Below, piece by piece: positions 26,434 to 35,828 of a stretch of DNA of 64,000 bases (its first letter is position 1; each line of letters begins with the position of its first letter). The DNA comes from CAVPMW01 sp963706515 (GTDB lineage: Bacteria; Chloroflexota; Anaerolineae; Anaerolineales; UBA4823). The notes beneath the pieces were generated by a model. That model saw only the letters and a list, made by a program, of their open reading frames with translations, searched no databases and was not told the origin of the DNA. The translations under genes were made by a program, and so were the position numbers. Location of the stretch: assembly GCA_963706515.1 (NCBI GenBank), contig CAVPMW010000015.1, positions 226,036 through 290,035 of the forward strand, given 5' to 3'.

Positions 26434-27441
26434 CTAAGAACTCCCAATACTCTCCCCCGGGGTTATCCCCTCGATCGCAGCAATGAGCCGGTCTTGCAGC
26501 GCATCAAAATATGGATCCACTGCCCGGCGCCTCGGGTCAGCATCGTACCAGGCGAGGATCTCCCGAGCTCCCTGCCAGAAAGGGATGCGCGGGTTGAAGT
26601 CCGGCACCAGGCGGCGGATCTTGCTGTTGTCGAAGATCATGCTGTGGGCTTTGTCGCCGAGCAGCCCCGCGCCCAATTCAGGGTCGAATGCCGCGATCAG
26701 GTCCGAGGGGACGTGCACCAGGCGTGGCTCGGCTCCCGCTGCCTGGGCGACGATCTCATAGATCTGGTTCCAGCTCAGCCATTCATCCGAAGTAATCTGG
26801 AACGTCTCGCCCAGGGCATGCGGATTGCCCAGTAATCCCACAAAGCCGACGGCAAAATCGGCATGGTGAGTCAGCGTCCACAGCGAGGTACCGTCGCCGT
26901 GAACTACCACTTTCTTCCCCGAGCGCATCCGCGCTACGGTAGTATAGCCATCGTGGAAAGGCAGCAGCGTCCGGTCGTAGGTGTGCGAAGGGCGCACCAC
27001 CGTCGCCGGAAAGCCCTCCTGCCGGTAAACATCCAGCAGCAGCGCTTCGCAGGCTGCTTTGTCGCGCGAGTACTGCCAGTAGGGGTTGTGCAGCGGCGTG
27101 CTCTCCGTCACCGGGAGGAAATGAGGCGGCGTCTGGTAGGCCGAGGCAGAGCTGATGAAAATATACTGTCCGCTGCGCTCCCGGAACAGCTCGATATCGT
27201 TCTGCACGTGTTCGGTGGTAAAGGCGACCCAATCCACCACTGCGTCGAACTGCAGCCCGCCCAACGCCGCCAGGGCAGACTCTCGCTGGCGAATATCTCC
27301 CTGGAGCAGCTTTGCCCCAGCCGCCGGAGGGCGCGTGCTTTGACCCCGGTTCAGCAAATACAGCTCAATCCCGCGCTGTATAGCCAGCTCTGCACAGGCT
27401 GAGCTGATGATTCCGGTTCCACCGATGAACAGGACTCTCAT
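26434..27441 (-). CDS. NAD-dependent epimerase/dehydratase family protein
   Basis: A 335-residue extended short-chain dehydrogenase. The N-terminal Rossmann motif is GGTGIISSACAELA, with ISSASAYQTPP and a YSRDK stretch in place of the usual YxxxK. The sequence resembles the atypical-SDR group that includes chloroplast stem-loop-binding proteins and NAD-dependent reductases. Substrate unknown. It is transcribed away from the expansin gene; the 228-bp gap between them (27442-27669) shows no motif I can name. Confidence 0.88.
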   Translation of the reverse strand: MRVLFIGGTGIISSACAELAIQRGIELYLLNRGQSTRPPAAGAKLLQGDIRQRESALAALGGLQFDAVVDWVAFTTEHVQNDIELFRERSGQYIFISSASAYQTPPHFLPVTESTPLHNPYWQYSRDKAACEALLLDVYRQEGFPATVVRPSHTYDRTLLPFHDGYTTVARMRSGKKVVVHGDGTSLWTLTHHADFAVGFVGLLGNPHALGETFQITSDEWLSWNQIYEIVAQAAGAEPRLVHVPSDLIAAFDPELGAGLLGDKAHSMIFDNSKIRRLVPDFNPRIPFWQGAREILAWYDADPRRRAVDPYFDALQDRLIAAIEGITPGESIGSS

Positions 27442-27669
27442 GGCATTTACCTCTGGTATATAAAATCAGCAAACATGAAGAATTGCTGGGCCCAAATAGA
27501 TATGGGACTTACCCAGTTCTGAAAGGATCCCTAATTTTATTATAAATTGCCTGATATGTCTGTTTTTGAAGCCTTAACCTATGCGCAATCAAACCTTTCA
27601 TGATTATTATTGACACGCTCTGCGAAAACTGCTTTAATCCGCGTGAGTGCACTCTACACGGGTTTGACC

Positions 27670-28422
27670 ATGCCTGCTTCGCGAAAAAAACCCAACCTGA
27701 AAACGCTTTGCCTCCTGTTATTCCTTCTGGTCTCTATCATTCTGCTCGCCTCCCCAGTTTTAGCGCAAACTTCCAACGCGGTCTGGCTCCCGCTCATCCT
27801 GACTTACCGCGGCCCGCCTAACCCCGTTCACCAGGGGATCGCCACATATTACAGTGCAAATGGGGATGGCGCCTGCATGTTCGGTCCCTCCCCGGGGGAC
27901 TTGATGGTATCCGCGATGAACGCCGAGGAATACAATACTGCGGGGGTCTGCGGCGAATACGTGCACGTCAGCGGTCCCAAAGGCGAGATCACCGTCCGCA
28001 TCGTAGATTTGTGCCCGGAATGTAAGGCCGGTCACCTCGACCTGAGCCGGGAGGCTTTCGCCCAGATCGCCGACCTGCCCTTAGGGCGCGTCTCCATCAC
28101 CTGGCAGGTGGTCAGCCCCAACCTGAGCGGTCCGATCGCCTACCACTTCAAAGATGGCAGCAACCAGTGGTGGACGGCGGTGCAGATTCGCAACCACCGC
28201 AACCCCATCGCCAGGCTGGAATTTCTCAACGGCAGCGGGCAGTGGGTCAGCGTGCCGCGCACCGATTACAACTACTTCGTGCAGACAAACCCCGGGATGG
28301 GCCCAGGTCCGTACACCTTCCGGGTGACGGACAGCTACGGCAACGTGCTCACCGATAGCGGCATTCATCACCTCGAGAACGGCACGGTGAACGGGACAGG
28401 TCAGTTCCCGTTCGGACCCTGA
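27670..28422 (+). CDS. Secreted bacterial expansin (EXLX1/YoaJ-like)
   Basis: A 250-residue secreted protein with a signal peptide (basic start MPASRKKP, long Leu-rich core, ASPVLA). Domain 1 (about 53-147) is a double-psi beta-barrel with VRIVDLCPECKAGHLDLS, where D113 corresponds to the Asp essential in expansins. Domain 2 (about 155-240) matches the cellulose-binding CBM63-like domain. W167, W168 and Y200 match the aromatic row W125, W126, Y157 of Bacillus EXLX1. Expansins loosen plant cell walls or cellulose without hydrolysis. A WLPLILTY stretch just after the signal peptide recalls the YLPL motifs of other secreted proteins here. The ATG at 27670 is chosen because it directly precedes the signal peptide. 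Confidence 0.88.
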   Translation: MPASRKKPNLKTLCLLLFLLVSIILLASPVLAQTSNAVWLPLILTYRGPPNPVHQGIATYYSANGDGACMFGPSPGDLMVSAMNAEEYNTAGVCGEYVHVSGPKGEITVRIVDLCPECKAGHLDLSREAFAQIADLPLGRVSITWQVVSPNLSGPIAYHFKDGSNQWWTAVQIRNHRNPIARLEFLNGSGQWVSVPRTDYNYFVQTNPGMGPGPYTFRVTDSYGNVLTDSGIHHLENGTVNGTGQFPFGP

Positions 28423-28614
28423 GCTTCTGTAATAGCTCTGGGATTTCCCGTTCTGCATTGCTAACCGTTATCACGAACATAAGGTGGATAGTCTAGCCAC
28501 CCCTGCCAACAGTTGCTGCAGTTGGGGAAAAAATGCGCACGGAATACCCCAGGCGAGATTTAGGCACGAGTTCAGCCCACAAACAAGCTCAACCCAGGAT
28601 AAAATTGAGGGAAA

Positions 28615-29286
28615 ATGATGATGAACACTGCTACCAGGATCCGCGCTGTAATTTTCGATATGGATGGCGTGCTGACCGACTCGGAAGGGCTGATCAACGC
28701 CGCCGCCATTGCGATGTTCGCCGAACAGGGGTTGGTCGTCCAGCCGGATGACTTCCTGCCCTTCGTCGGCGCGGGCGAGGACCGTTACATCGGCGGGGTG
28801 GCGGAGAAATACGGTTTTCCCCTCGACCTGAACGCAGCCAAAGCGCGGACTTACGAAATCTATCTCGAGCTGGTGCCGGTTGGTCTGAATGCCTTCCCCG
28901 GCGCGGTGGAGCTGGTGCAGCTGTGCCGCCGGACGGGCTTATTGGTCGCCGTGGCTTCCAGCACCGATGCGGTGAAGGTCGCAGCCAACCTGAACAAGAT
29001 CGGGCTGCCATTCGAGTTCTGGGACGCGGCGGTGACCGGAAACGATGTGCCGAAAAAGAAACCCGCCCCCGATATTTTCCTGTACGCCGCAATGAAGCTC
29101 TCCGTCCCTCCTGAGAATTGTTCCGTAGTGGAAGATGCGTTGGTCGGAGTGCGGGCTGCTAAAGCCGCCGGGATGCGCTGTGTCGCGGTCGCCCAGACCT
29201 TTTCGCCTGAGCAGCTCGCCGGAGCGGATGTGATCCGAGAAAATATGTCCCAGGTCTTGCTAACCGACTTAGCGCCAGATCGATAA
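28615..29286 (+). CDS. HAD-superfamily hydrolase (beta-phosphoglucomutase/phosphatase-like)
   Basis: A 223-residue subfamily IA HAD enzyme. Motif I is FDMDGVLTDSEG with nucleophile and acid Asp, motif II is VASSTD, motif III has the Lys of KKKPAPDIF, and motif IV is VVEDALVGVRAAKAAG. It probably hydrolyses or isomerises a phosphorylated sugar. Three ATG codons occur in a row at the start; GAGGGAAA precedes them. It stands alone, with a 192-bp upstream gap without clear signals and a terminator downstream. Confidence 0.88.
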   Translation: MMMNTATRIRAVIFDMDGVLTDSEGLINAAAIAMFAEQGLVVQPDDFLPFVGAGEDRYIGGVAEKYGFPLDLNAAKARTYEIYLELVPVGLNAFPGAVELVQLCRRTGLLVAVASSTDAVKVAANLNKIGLPFEFWDAAVTGNDVPKKKPAPDIFLYAAMKLSVPPENCSVVEDALVGVRAAKAAGMRCVAVAQTFSPEQLAGADVIRENMSQVLLTDLAPDR

Positions 29287-29314
29287 AATCTTCCAATCGC
29301 TGATTCTATATTAT

Positions 29315-29368
29315 CGGAAAAATAGGCAGTCGGGCGGCGATTACGCCGCCCGACTGCCTATTTTTCCG
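29315..29368. terminator. Bidirectional Rho-independent terminator
   Basis: A near-perfect stem of about 25 bp with loop ATTA at 29340-29343, flanked by an A-run and a T-run (GGAAAAATAGG and its complement). It lies between the convergent HAD and efflux-adaptor genes and can serve both. Confidence 0.93.
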
Positions 29369-29389
29369 TAAATCATCTTATAAATGCGC

Positions 29390-30634
29390 TTACGTTTCCC
29401 CAAACGTGACGTCTACGCTCATCCCCTCGCGCAGACCTTCGGGGATCGAATCCAGATCGATCGTCGCTTTGTAGACCACGTCTCCGCCGATGGTATCTGC
29501 CAGCGGCGCAATTTCGCTCACGCTGCCGCTCACGTTCTGGTTCAATGCCTTGACAAATACCGTAACTGGCTGACCGACGGTGATCTTGGGCACGTCGCGT
29601 TCGCTCAGATCGGTGGTCTCGACCCGCAAGTGACCCAGGTCAGCCAGCTCCAGCACAGCCTGACCCGGCACGACCCATTCACCGTCATGGACGTCCAGCT
29701 TGCCAACCACGCCGGCGAAGGGCGCCTTCAGCTCCAGGTCGGTCAGCGCGGCTTGAGCTGATTTGATCGCTGCATCGGCAGCCGTGATGCGCCCCTGGGC
29801 AGTCTCGACCCGTTTATCCGCCGCAGCGACATCCTCCGGGCGAGGACCTTTCTGCAGCGTGTCGTTATCTTTCTGCGCCTGCTCCAGGCGCTCCTGGGCG
29901 ATCTTCAGCTCGGTTAGAGTCTGGCTGTTATAGAAATCAGTGGAGCCTTTCGTCAGGTTGTTAAAGCGATGCAGGGCATTGTCGTAGTCGCGCTGTGCCT
30001 GTGCTAATTTGTTCAGCAGCGCGGCGCGGGTGAGGTTTTTCTCGCTTTCATTTTGAACCTCAGCGTAGTCTTTCTGCGCCTTATCCAGCTTATCCTTGGT
30101 GAGGATCAAAGTAGCCTGGGCTTCGTTTAAATCGGCTTCGGTGGCAGCAGTGCGCAAGCCTGCAGCCTTCCTTTGAGCGTCATTGAGTTTTTGGCGCGCG
30201 TCGTTCAGCGCCTGCAGCGCGTCGGTCTGTGCCTGAGGCAGGTTATCGTCCAAATCCTGGCGCGCCTGCTGCGCGTTCAGCAGCTCCTGCTGCGCCGAAA
30301 GCAGCTCCATCTTGGTCAACTCGACTGCAGCCGCCAGTTCTTCACTTCCGGTCAGCTTCACCAGCACCTGCCCTGCGGTTACCGGATCGCCGACGGCAAC
30401 ATTCACCGACTCGACGATCCCGCCGGTGGGGAATGCCATTTTAGCTTCCTGAGCCGCGGCGACATTCCCTGAAGCGGTCACCCCACCCAGGCTGGATTGG
30501 GACCCGGCGGCTGGGGTGGCGCTGTTGGTATCCAACACAATGGTCGGCAGCGGCGTTGGGGTTTTTTGCCCCAAAGCGCTGCACCCGGCCAATAAAACCG
30601 CTACCAGTAAGATGCTAAATAATCTAACTTTCAT
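29390..30634 (-). CDS. Efflux periplasmic adaptor (HlyD/MacA-like) lipoprotein
   Basis: A 414-residue membrane-fusion adaptor. It starts MKVRLFSILLVAVLLAGC, a lipoprotein signal with the lipobox Cys at residue 18. It continues with a lipoyl/barrel-sandwich half motif (VNVAVGDPVTAGQVLVKL), a long coiled-coil hairpin rich in Ala, Gln and Leu (about 110-300), then the second half (LKAPFAGVVGKLDVHDGEWV). The ATG at 30634 overlaps the end of the ATPase gene by 11 bp, so they are translationally coupled. It forms a MacAB-like tripartite or two-part efflux system with the next three genes. In this probably single-membrane lineage it may act without an outer-membrane channel. Confidence 0.9.
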   Translation of the reverse strand: MKVRLFSILLVAVLLAGCSALGQKTPTPLPTIVLDTNSATPAAGSQSSLGGVTASGNVAAAQEAKMAFPTGGIVESVNVAVGDPVTAGQVLVKLTGSEELAAAVELTKMELLSAQQELLNAQQARQDLDDNLPQAQTDALQALNDARQKLNDAQRKAAGLRTAATEADLNEAQATLILTKDKLDKAQKDYAEVQNESEKNLTRAALLNKLAQAQRDYDNALHRFNNLTKGSTDFYNSQTLTELKIAQERLEQAQKDNDTLQKGPRPEDVAAADKRVETAQGRITAADAAIKSAQAALTDLELKAPFAGVVGKLDVHDGEWVVPGQAVLELADLGHLRVETTDLSERDVPKITVGQPVTVFVKALNQNVSGSVSEIAPLADTIGGDVVYKATIDLDSIPEGLREGMSVDVTFGET

Positions 30635-31340
30635 TCTTTGCTCCTGGATCAACCTTCTCCCCTGAGCCATTCTCGACGATCTTGCCATCCCGCATGGTGA
30701 CGATGCGCCGGGCATATTTGATTACCCGCGGGTCATGCGTGGCAAAGATATAGGTGATCCCGGTCTCCTTGTTGAGCCGCGCCATGATCTCCATGACCTG
30801 CTGACCGTTGGCGGTATCGAGATTGGCCGTCGGTTCATCAGCCAGGATGAGCGTCGGATTCGTTGCCAGGGCGCGCGCAATCGCCACCCGCTGCTGCTCC
30901 CCACCGCTCAACTGGTCCGGGCGGTGATGAGCGCGGTCGGAGAGGTCAACTGCTTCAAGCAGCTGCATAACCCGTTCGTGGCGCTCGGAGGGGCTTTTCC
31001 CCGCCAGGAGCAGCGGTATCTCGATGTTCTCGTAAGCTGTGAGGGTGGGGATCAGGGCAAAGAACTGGAAAATGAAGCCAATCGTCCCACGGCGCATATC
31101 GGCGCGCTGGTTGCGGTTGAGCTTGCTTACATCTTTCCCATTAATGAACACCTGCCCGGTAGTCGGCTGGTCAAGGCAGCCCATTAACTGTAAAAGTGTC
31201 GTCTTTCCTGAGCCTGAAGGACCGACCAGCGCCGTAAATTCTCCATTCTCAATCGAAAGGTTGACGCCGCGCAGAGCCTGGGTTTCGACCTTACCGATCT
31301 TGAATGTGCGTGTTACGTTATCAATTTTTGTGACTTCCAT
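30624..31340 (-). CDS. ABC transporter ATP-binding protein (MacB/LolD type)
   Basis: A 238-residue ATPase with Walker A GPSGSGKTTLLQLMG, Q-loop FIFQFFALIP, signature LSGGEQQRVAIARAL, Walker B LILADEPTANLD and H-loop ATHD. The ATG at 31340 (MEVTKIDNVTRTFK) follows an AAGGAGAA. It energises the two permeases just upstream. Substrate is unknown: peptides, lipids or drugs are all possible for this type. Confidence 0.94.
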   Translation of the reverse strand: MEVTKIDNVTRTFKIGKVETQALRGVNLSIENGEFTALVGPSGSGKTTLLQLMGCLDQPTTGQVFINGKDVSKLNRNQRADMRRGTIGFIFQFFALIPTLTAYENIEIPLLLAGKSPSERHERVMQLLEAVDLSDRAHHRPDQLSGGEQQRVAIARALATNPTLILADEPTANLDTANGQQVMEIMARLNKETGITYIFATHDPRVIKYARRIVTMRDGKIVENGSGEKVDPGAKNES

Positions 31341-31356
31341 GTTATTCTCCTTGTAT

Positions 31357-32577
31357 TTATTGGCCGCTGTGCAGCGCTTCGACCGGCTCCAGGCGAGCCG
31401 CCAGCAGCGCCGGGTAAAGCGCCGCCAGCAGCGTGACGATGAAGGCAATGATGGTCAGGTTGATGGTGTCGCTCAAGGTCGGGTAGGCGTATATCCGCTC
31501 GCCCAGCAAGAAGCCGCCGGTCACACCCAGGTTGCCGATGTAAAAGCCATAGACTGTAACGTAATAGACCAGCACGCCACCTATGATCAGCCCCATCACG
31601 ATGCCTCCAACTGCCAGCAGGCTCGATTCGGCAAAGAACATCGCCATGATGCGCCTGCCCTTCATGCCAATCGCTGCCAGGATGCCGATCTCGCGCGTGC
31701 GCTCATAGACCGACATGATCAGTGTGTTGATGATGACCGTGGCGGTGATCGCCAGGACGATCAGGTAGATTATGCTCATGTATGCGTTGGCAAAATTCTC
31801 GAAATTCACTACGATCTCGTTCATCTGCTCCCAGGTCTTCACCTGGTACTGGCTGGTCGGCATTGCCGCGACCACCGCGGCCGTGTCTGCACGGTCTTTG
31901 AGCATGATGAACAGGATGCTGGCGTGGTTCTGGGTCTGTGTAAAAGCTTGTGCTTTCAGCAAGGGCATGAATACTGTGCTCTCGTCAAAGGCGGGGGTCT
32001 TGGTTGAGTAAATACCGCGGACGGTGAAGGGCTGCTCGTCCACGCCGCCGTTAGATGTGTTTGCCAGCACGTTTACTGTATCCCCGGTCTTCAGATTTAG
32101 CTTCTCGGCTAAGGGCTGTCCCAGGAGAACCCCCTGGGTATCCTCGGCGGTTATGAAATCGCCGCTGAGCATCCCCTCTCGATAGGGAGCGTTGGCTGAA
32201 GAAGATGGATCGATGCCCATGATGCGCACCCCCACGCTGTCGTCGCCAGATGAGGCGATCCCACTGGCGAACAGGCGTGGCGTGACAGCTGCCACCGGTT
32301 GCAGGGCGGCGATCTTGGCAGCCAACGCCTGCGGGTCTTCGACCAGGTCTTCCCATTTCAGGCTGGTCTTATTCTCGTCGTAGGTGGTTGCCGCCACCTG
32401 TAAGTGACCGCTGTTCAGCTTGATGCTGGATTCCAGCGCCCCGCGCATCTCACCGTTGACCACCGAAGCGATCAACAGCAGCAGCGCCAGCCCCATCGCT
32501 AACGCCAGGGCAGAGAAGAATGAACGGCGGCGGTTGCGTCCCAGGTCACGGAATGCCATTTTGTAGAGTTGGATCAT
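31357..32577 (-). CDS. ABC transporter permease (FtsX/MacB-like), second
   Basis: A 406-residue permease with one N-terminal membrane segment, a large extracytoplasmic MacB-type core domain (about 45-255) and three C-terminal membrane segments with the family motif YERTREIGILAAIGMKGR. The ATG at 32577 (MIQLYKMAFRDLGRNRRR) is preferred over a GTG 12 bp upstream that would overlap the preceding stop. Paralogous to the adjacent permease at 32586, so the transporter is probably a heterodimer. Confidence 0.92.
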   Translation of the reverse strand: MIQLYKMAFRDLGRNRRRSFFSALALAMGLALLLLIASVVNGEMRGALESSIKLNSGHLQVAATTYDENKTSLKWEDLVEDPQALAAKIAALQPVAAVTPRLFASGIASSGDDSVGVRIMGIDPSSSANAPYREGMLSGDFITAEDTQGVLLGQPLAEKLNLKTGDTVNVLANTSNGGVDEQPFTVRGIYSTKTPAFDESTVFMPLLKAQAFTQTQNHASILFIMLKDRADTAAVVAAMPTSQYQVKTWEQMNEIVVNFENFANAYMSIIYLIVLAITATVIINTLIMSVYERTREIGILAAIGMKGRRIMAMFFAESSLLAVGGIVMGLIIGGVLVYYVTVYGFYIGNLGVTGGFLLGERIYAYPTLSDTINLTIIAFIVTLLAALYPALLAARLEPVEALHSGQ

Positions 32578-32585
32578 AGTTGACC

Positions 32586-33815
32586 TCACACGAAATGCAG
32601 GGCTTCAGCGGGCTCTTTCCTGGACGCCTCGCGGGCGGGGTAGAGAGCTGCAAGCGTGGCGATGATCAGCACCGTCACGGTTCGGAATACAATTCTTTCC
32701 AGCCCCAGGGTAGGGTACACCTTGCCGCTGATCAGGGCGGAGTAATCGGTCAGGTTGGAGAACTGTGAGTAGTCGAAGCCCACCCGTTGGAATAAGAAAT
32801 TAAACACCAGACCTAAGGCGATGCCGAATACGATCCCTACCAGCCCCATCAATGCCCCTTCGAGCAGGAACAGGATCGATATCTGGCGTGGCTTCAACCC
32901 GAGCGCGCCCAGCAGACCGATCTCGCGCGTCCGCTCGTAGACCGCCATGAGCAGCAGGTTGAGGATGCCGATCCCGGCGATGAACAGGATGATGATGCTG
33001 AAAACGTTCATCACGCCGCTTTTCGTCCCGATGGCTGCCTGCAGGTCGGGGAAATTGGTCTCCCACGAATCGACCACATAACCGGGCAGGCTGGTTCTCA
33101 ATGCATTGATGACAGGACCTTCGTTGCCGATCCTATTCATGATCAGCATCACCTCGCTGGCTGCACCGCTCATATCGTACAGGTTTTCAGCTTCGCTCAG
33201 CGCCATGTACACCGTTTTCTTTTCGAAGTCAGGCATGCCGAGGTCAAAGATCCCGCCGATGGTCATCGTACGCTGGCGCGTCTGGTTGTGGGTCGAGCTG
33301 CCCACCAGGGTGATGCGATCGCCCACCCCCACGTTCATCGTATCTGCCAGACCCTTGCCAATGAGCAGCACGTCCTGGTCGGAGGAAGTCAGGAAGCTTC
33401 CAGATTTGACGTTCTGGGCAACGACCGAGGTTGGCTGCTCTTTTTCCGGCTCGATCCCCACGATCGAGACCGCGAATGCGCCTTCCTGGTTGCTGGCCAG
33501 ACCGCCGGTGTTGATGCGCCGCGTTGCCAGAACGACATTCGGCTGGACCGCAGCGGTGTTTAATACCAGGTTTTCATCCGGCAGGCGCAGGAGTGGTGTC
33601 TGGTTGGGTTTATCGTGGTAGCCTTCGGCATGCACCTGGATGTTCCCTCCCAGCACTTTGATGGCGTTGCCATAGATGGCTTGCTCGAAGCCGGCAATCA
33701 GACCGTCGTACATCATCATCATCGACAGGGTCAATCCGATTGCCAGGACGACGATGAGGGTGCGCCGGCGGTGACGCCAGAGATTTCGCCAGGCTAAACG
33801 AAGATATAAGCTCAT
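32586..33815 (-). CDS. ABC transporter permease (FtsX/MacB-like), first
   Basis: A 409-residue MacB-like permease: N-terminal membrane helix after WRNLWRHRRRTLIVVLAIGL, a periplasmic core domain, and three C-terminal helices with YERTREIGLLGALGLKPRQI. It lies upstream of the second permease with a gap of 8 bp and is first in the four-gene efflux operon, 76 bp after the TetR gene stop. Confidence 0.92.
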   Translation of the reverse strand: MSLYLRLAWRNLWRHRRRTLIVVLAIGLTLSMMMMYDGLIAGFEQAIYGNAIKVLGGNIQVHAEGYHDKPNQTPLLRLPDENLVLNTAAVQPNVVLATRRINTGGLASNQEGAFAVSIVGIEPEKEQPTSVVAQNVKSGSFLTSSDQDVLLIGKGLADTMNVGVGDRITLVGSSTHNQTRQRTMTIGGIFDLGMPDFEKKTVYMALSEAENLYDMSGAASEVMLIMNRIGNEGPVINALRTSLPGYVVDSWETNFPDLQAAIGTKSGVMNVFSIIILFIAGIGILNLLLMAVYERTREIGLLGALGLKPRQISILFLLEGALMGLVGIVFGIALGLVFNFLFQRVGFDYSQFSNLTDYSALISGKVYPTLGLERIVFRTVTVLIIATLAALYPAREASRKEPAEALHFV

Positions 33816-33891
33816 TTCTGCAGCTCCTTTCCATACTTATTTTTATTTTGCATTATTCGCTCCAATAATTTTTCAGGACCGGATACCCCAA

Positions 33892-34647
33892 TCAGGATCC
33901 GGATACCCCAATCTCTTGAGGCAGCTTTCCAACCAATTGGATCAATGGCTGCTCTTCGGGAGGAAACCACTCCACCAGGGTATCCCGGTCAATGAGGTGC
34001 AGAGATCCAGGAGGGATTCTCAAGATACTCTCCACTGCATCCATACGGACTGCTACTGCGTTTTCAGCAAGATTTATAGCGTCCTGGTTGGGTGCGCCCG
34101 AAAGCAGCAGTTCCGCAAACGTGTCCGCCAGGTTTTGGAAAATGGAAATGATCACCTCGCTCGCCTGGTCGGGGTAAGGAGTCCGTATGACGCCCTCCTC
34201 AATCCCCTGCCGAATGATCAGCGTGATCATCGGGGAGATCCTCTTCAAGCCGATGGCGGTGACTTTCTGGCGAACGATGGCGTTATCATCGGCATACCAA
34301 ACGCGCAGTAATGCGAGCATGTAAGTCTTCTGCGCAGTTTTCCAGCGGGCGGCTGTATCAAAGTAGCGGTGGAGTTTGTCGAGTGCTGCCAGCTGAGGGT
34401 CAAACACTATCGGGTTGATAACCCGCTCGGCCTCGTCAATCAAGCGCTCGATCAATGCCTCCAGTAAAGCCTCTTTCGAATCGAAGTAATGATAGAAGGC
34501 TCCCTTGGAAATGTGCAGCTCATCCAGGATATCCTGGATGGTCATCTGCTCATAGCCTTTGGTCAGCATTACCAGCCGTTGAGTGACATCCAGGATTTCC
34601 TTGCGTCTGGCTGAGTAATCCTCTTCTTTGATCCTTCTTGCCATCAT
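33892..34647 (-). CDS. TetR-family repressor of the efflux operon
   Basis: A 251-residue TetR regulator. The helix-turn-helix is TIQDILDELHISKGAFYHYF followed by SKEALLEALIERL, and the C-terminal ligand domain is variable. It lies immediately upstream of the MacAB-like genes in the same direction and faces a perfect TetR-type palindrome at 34662-34680. It probably represses itself and the efflux genes until a transported compound binds. A 13-bp direct repeat (GGATACCCCAATC at about 33879 and 33899) spans its stop codon, with no evident function. Confidence 0.92.
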   Translation of the reverse strand: MMARRIKEEDYSARRKEILDVTQRLVMLTKGYEQMTIQDILDELHISKGAFYHYFDSKEALLEALIERLIDEAERVINPIVFDPQLAALDKLHRYFDTAARWKTAQKTYMLALLRVWYADDNAIVRQKVTAIGLKRISPMITLIIRQGIEEGVIRTPYPDQASEVIISIFQNLADTFAELLLSGAPNQDAINLAENAVAVRMDAVESILRIPPGSLHLIDRDTLVEWFPPEEQPLIQLVGKLPQEIGVSGS

Positions 34648-34661
34648 AGCCGCCTCTTAAT

Positions 34662-34680
34662 TAAACCGACCGTCGGTTTA
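34662..34680. promoter_or_regulatory. TetR-type operator
   Basis: TAAACCGACCGTCGGTTTA is a nearly perfect palindrome around a central G/A-C step, with half-site AAACCGAC. It sits 15 bp upstream of the TetR start. This half-site is typical of the TetR/AcrR family. Confidence 0.8.
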
Positions 34681-34817
34681 TTATTATCCCCAAATATACC
34701 CCTACTCCGACGGGTTGTCAATACTCAAACAGGTGTTCTATTTAAGGGGTTACGCAGTTGAAGGAAAAATAGTCCGCTTCTTCCAATTCGCTCTAAATAA
34801 TCAGGATTGACGGAACA

Positions 34818-35633
34818 CTACGCTATTCTCCCCCAAAATACGGAGTAAGTGAAGAAAGCATAATAATCCGGGCGCTTTAAGATCCAGTCCGCCGAGCCGG
34901 GCTGGCACAGGCGCTGGTAATTACCCCAATCTTCTGCGGATATTTCCGCCTCCGCCCCGCTCCAGCGCATCTCCAGCAAGGCGGACAGCGCAGCCTGGAC
35001 GTCTCCATCGAGCGGGGCAAAAACGCTCCTGACAAAGGTTCCTGCGCGGACGTCGACCAATCCTAGCTCACGCAGCCACCCCAGAGCGCGCAAGTAATGC
35101 GTTTCGGGCAGCGCCTGTGCAGAGAATGGTGCAATGCCTGCCGTAGTAGCATTCAATCGCGCTTCCAGGGCCGGATAACCCGGCAGCAGGCATTGGGAAG
35201 ACCAGAACGAGATTACCAGGCTGCCCCCGGGCTTTACGACCCGCCTCAGCTCACCGATCACGCGGACGGGTTTCTCAGCCGCGTAGCCCACACCGTCCGC
35301 GCTCCACGCCCAGTCGAAGACCCCCTCCTCGAAAGGCAGCTCATTCCAATCGCCCAGGCGGAATGCGATGCGCCCCTCCAGGTTTGCCTGCCTGACGATC
35401 TTTTCGGCCAGTTTCAAATTGGATGCAGAAGCATCCAATCCGGTTACGTGCCCGCGCGGACCTACGGCTTCCGCCAGCAGCACGGCCTGCAAGCCTACTC
35501 CACAGCCTGCATCCAGACCCTTACTTCCCTCCGGCAGGTGGGAGGCACGGATGATGTCAAGCATGACCGGCTCTCGCAAAACATCCGCCTGGACCAGGGG
35601 ATTTGTCTCAAGATCTGCTTCCGAGGCGCTCAT
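34818..35633 (-). CDS. SAM-dependent methyltransferase
   Basis: A 271-residue class I methyltransferase: motif I LDAGCGVGLQAVLLAE, acidic LDAS that binds the ribose, DWNELPFEEGVFDWAW, and post-motif VVKPGGSLVISFW. The ATG at 35633 (MSASEADLETNP) is preceded by GGAGGAGAG. The longer frame to 35726 has no homology. Similar to UbiE/Methyltransf_11-type enzymes; substrate unknown. It stands alone. Confidence 0.9.
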   Translation of the reverse strand: MSASEADLETNPLVQADVLREPVMLDIIRASHLPEGSKGLDAGCGVGLQAVLLAEAVGPRGHVTGLDASASNLKLAEKIVRQANLEGRIAFRLGDWNELPFEEGVFDWAWSADGVGYAAEKPVRVIGELRRVVKPGGSLVISFWSSQCLLPGYPALEARLNATTAGIAPFSAQALPETHYLRALGWLRELGLVDVRAGTFVRSVFAPLDGDVQAALSALLEMRWSGAEAEISAEDWGNYQRLCQPGSADWILKRPDYYAFFTYSVFWGRIA

Positions 35634-35828
35634 CTCTCCTCCGCTAGATAGGTGGTGATCACCACGATCAGTCTGTGATTTCTGCAGTCTGAGAGCATCC
35701 ACAGTTGACGACCCAGGCGCAAACATCCGGCCAAACAGGATGCCATACGGCCGCAGATAATCGTATGAAACAAATGCCTATGTTCAGCGGACTTAGGTTG
35801 CTGTCCTGGACCATCTCACTGTTCTGTA

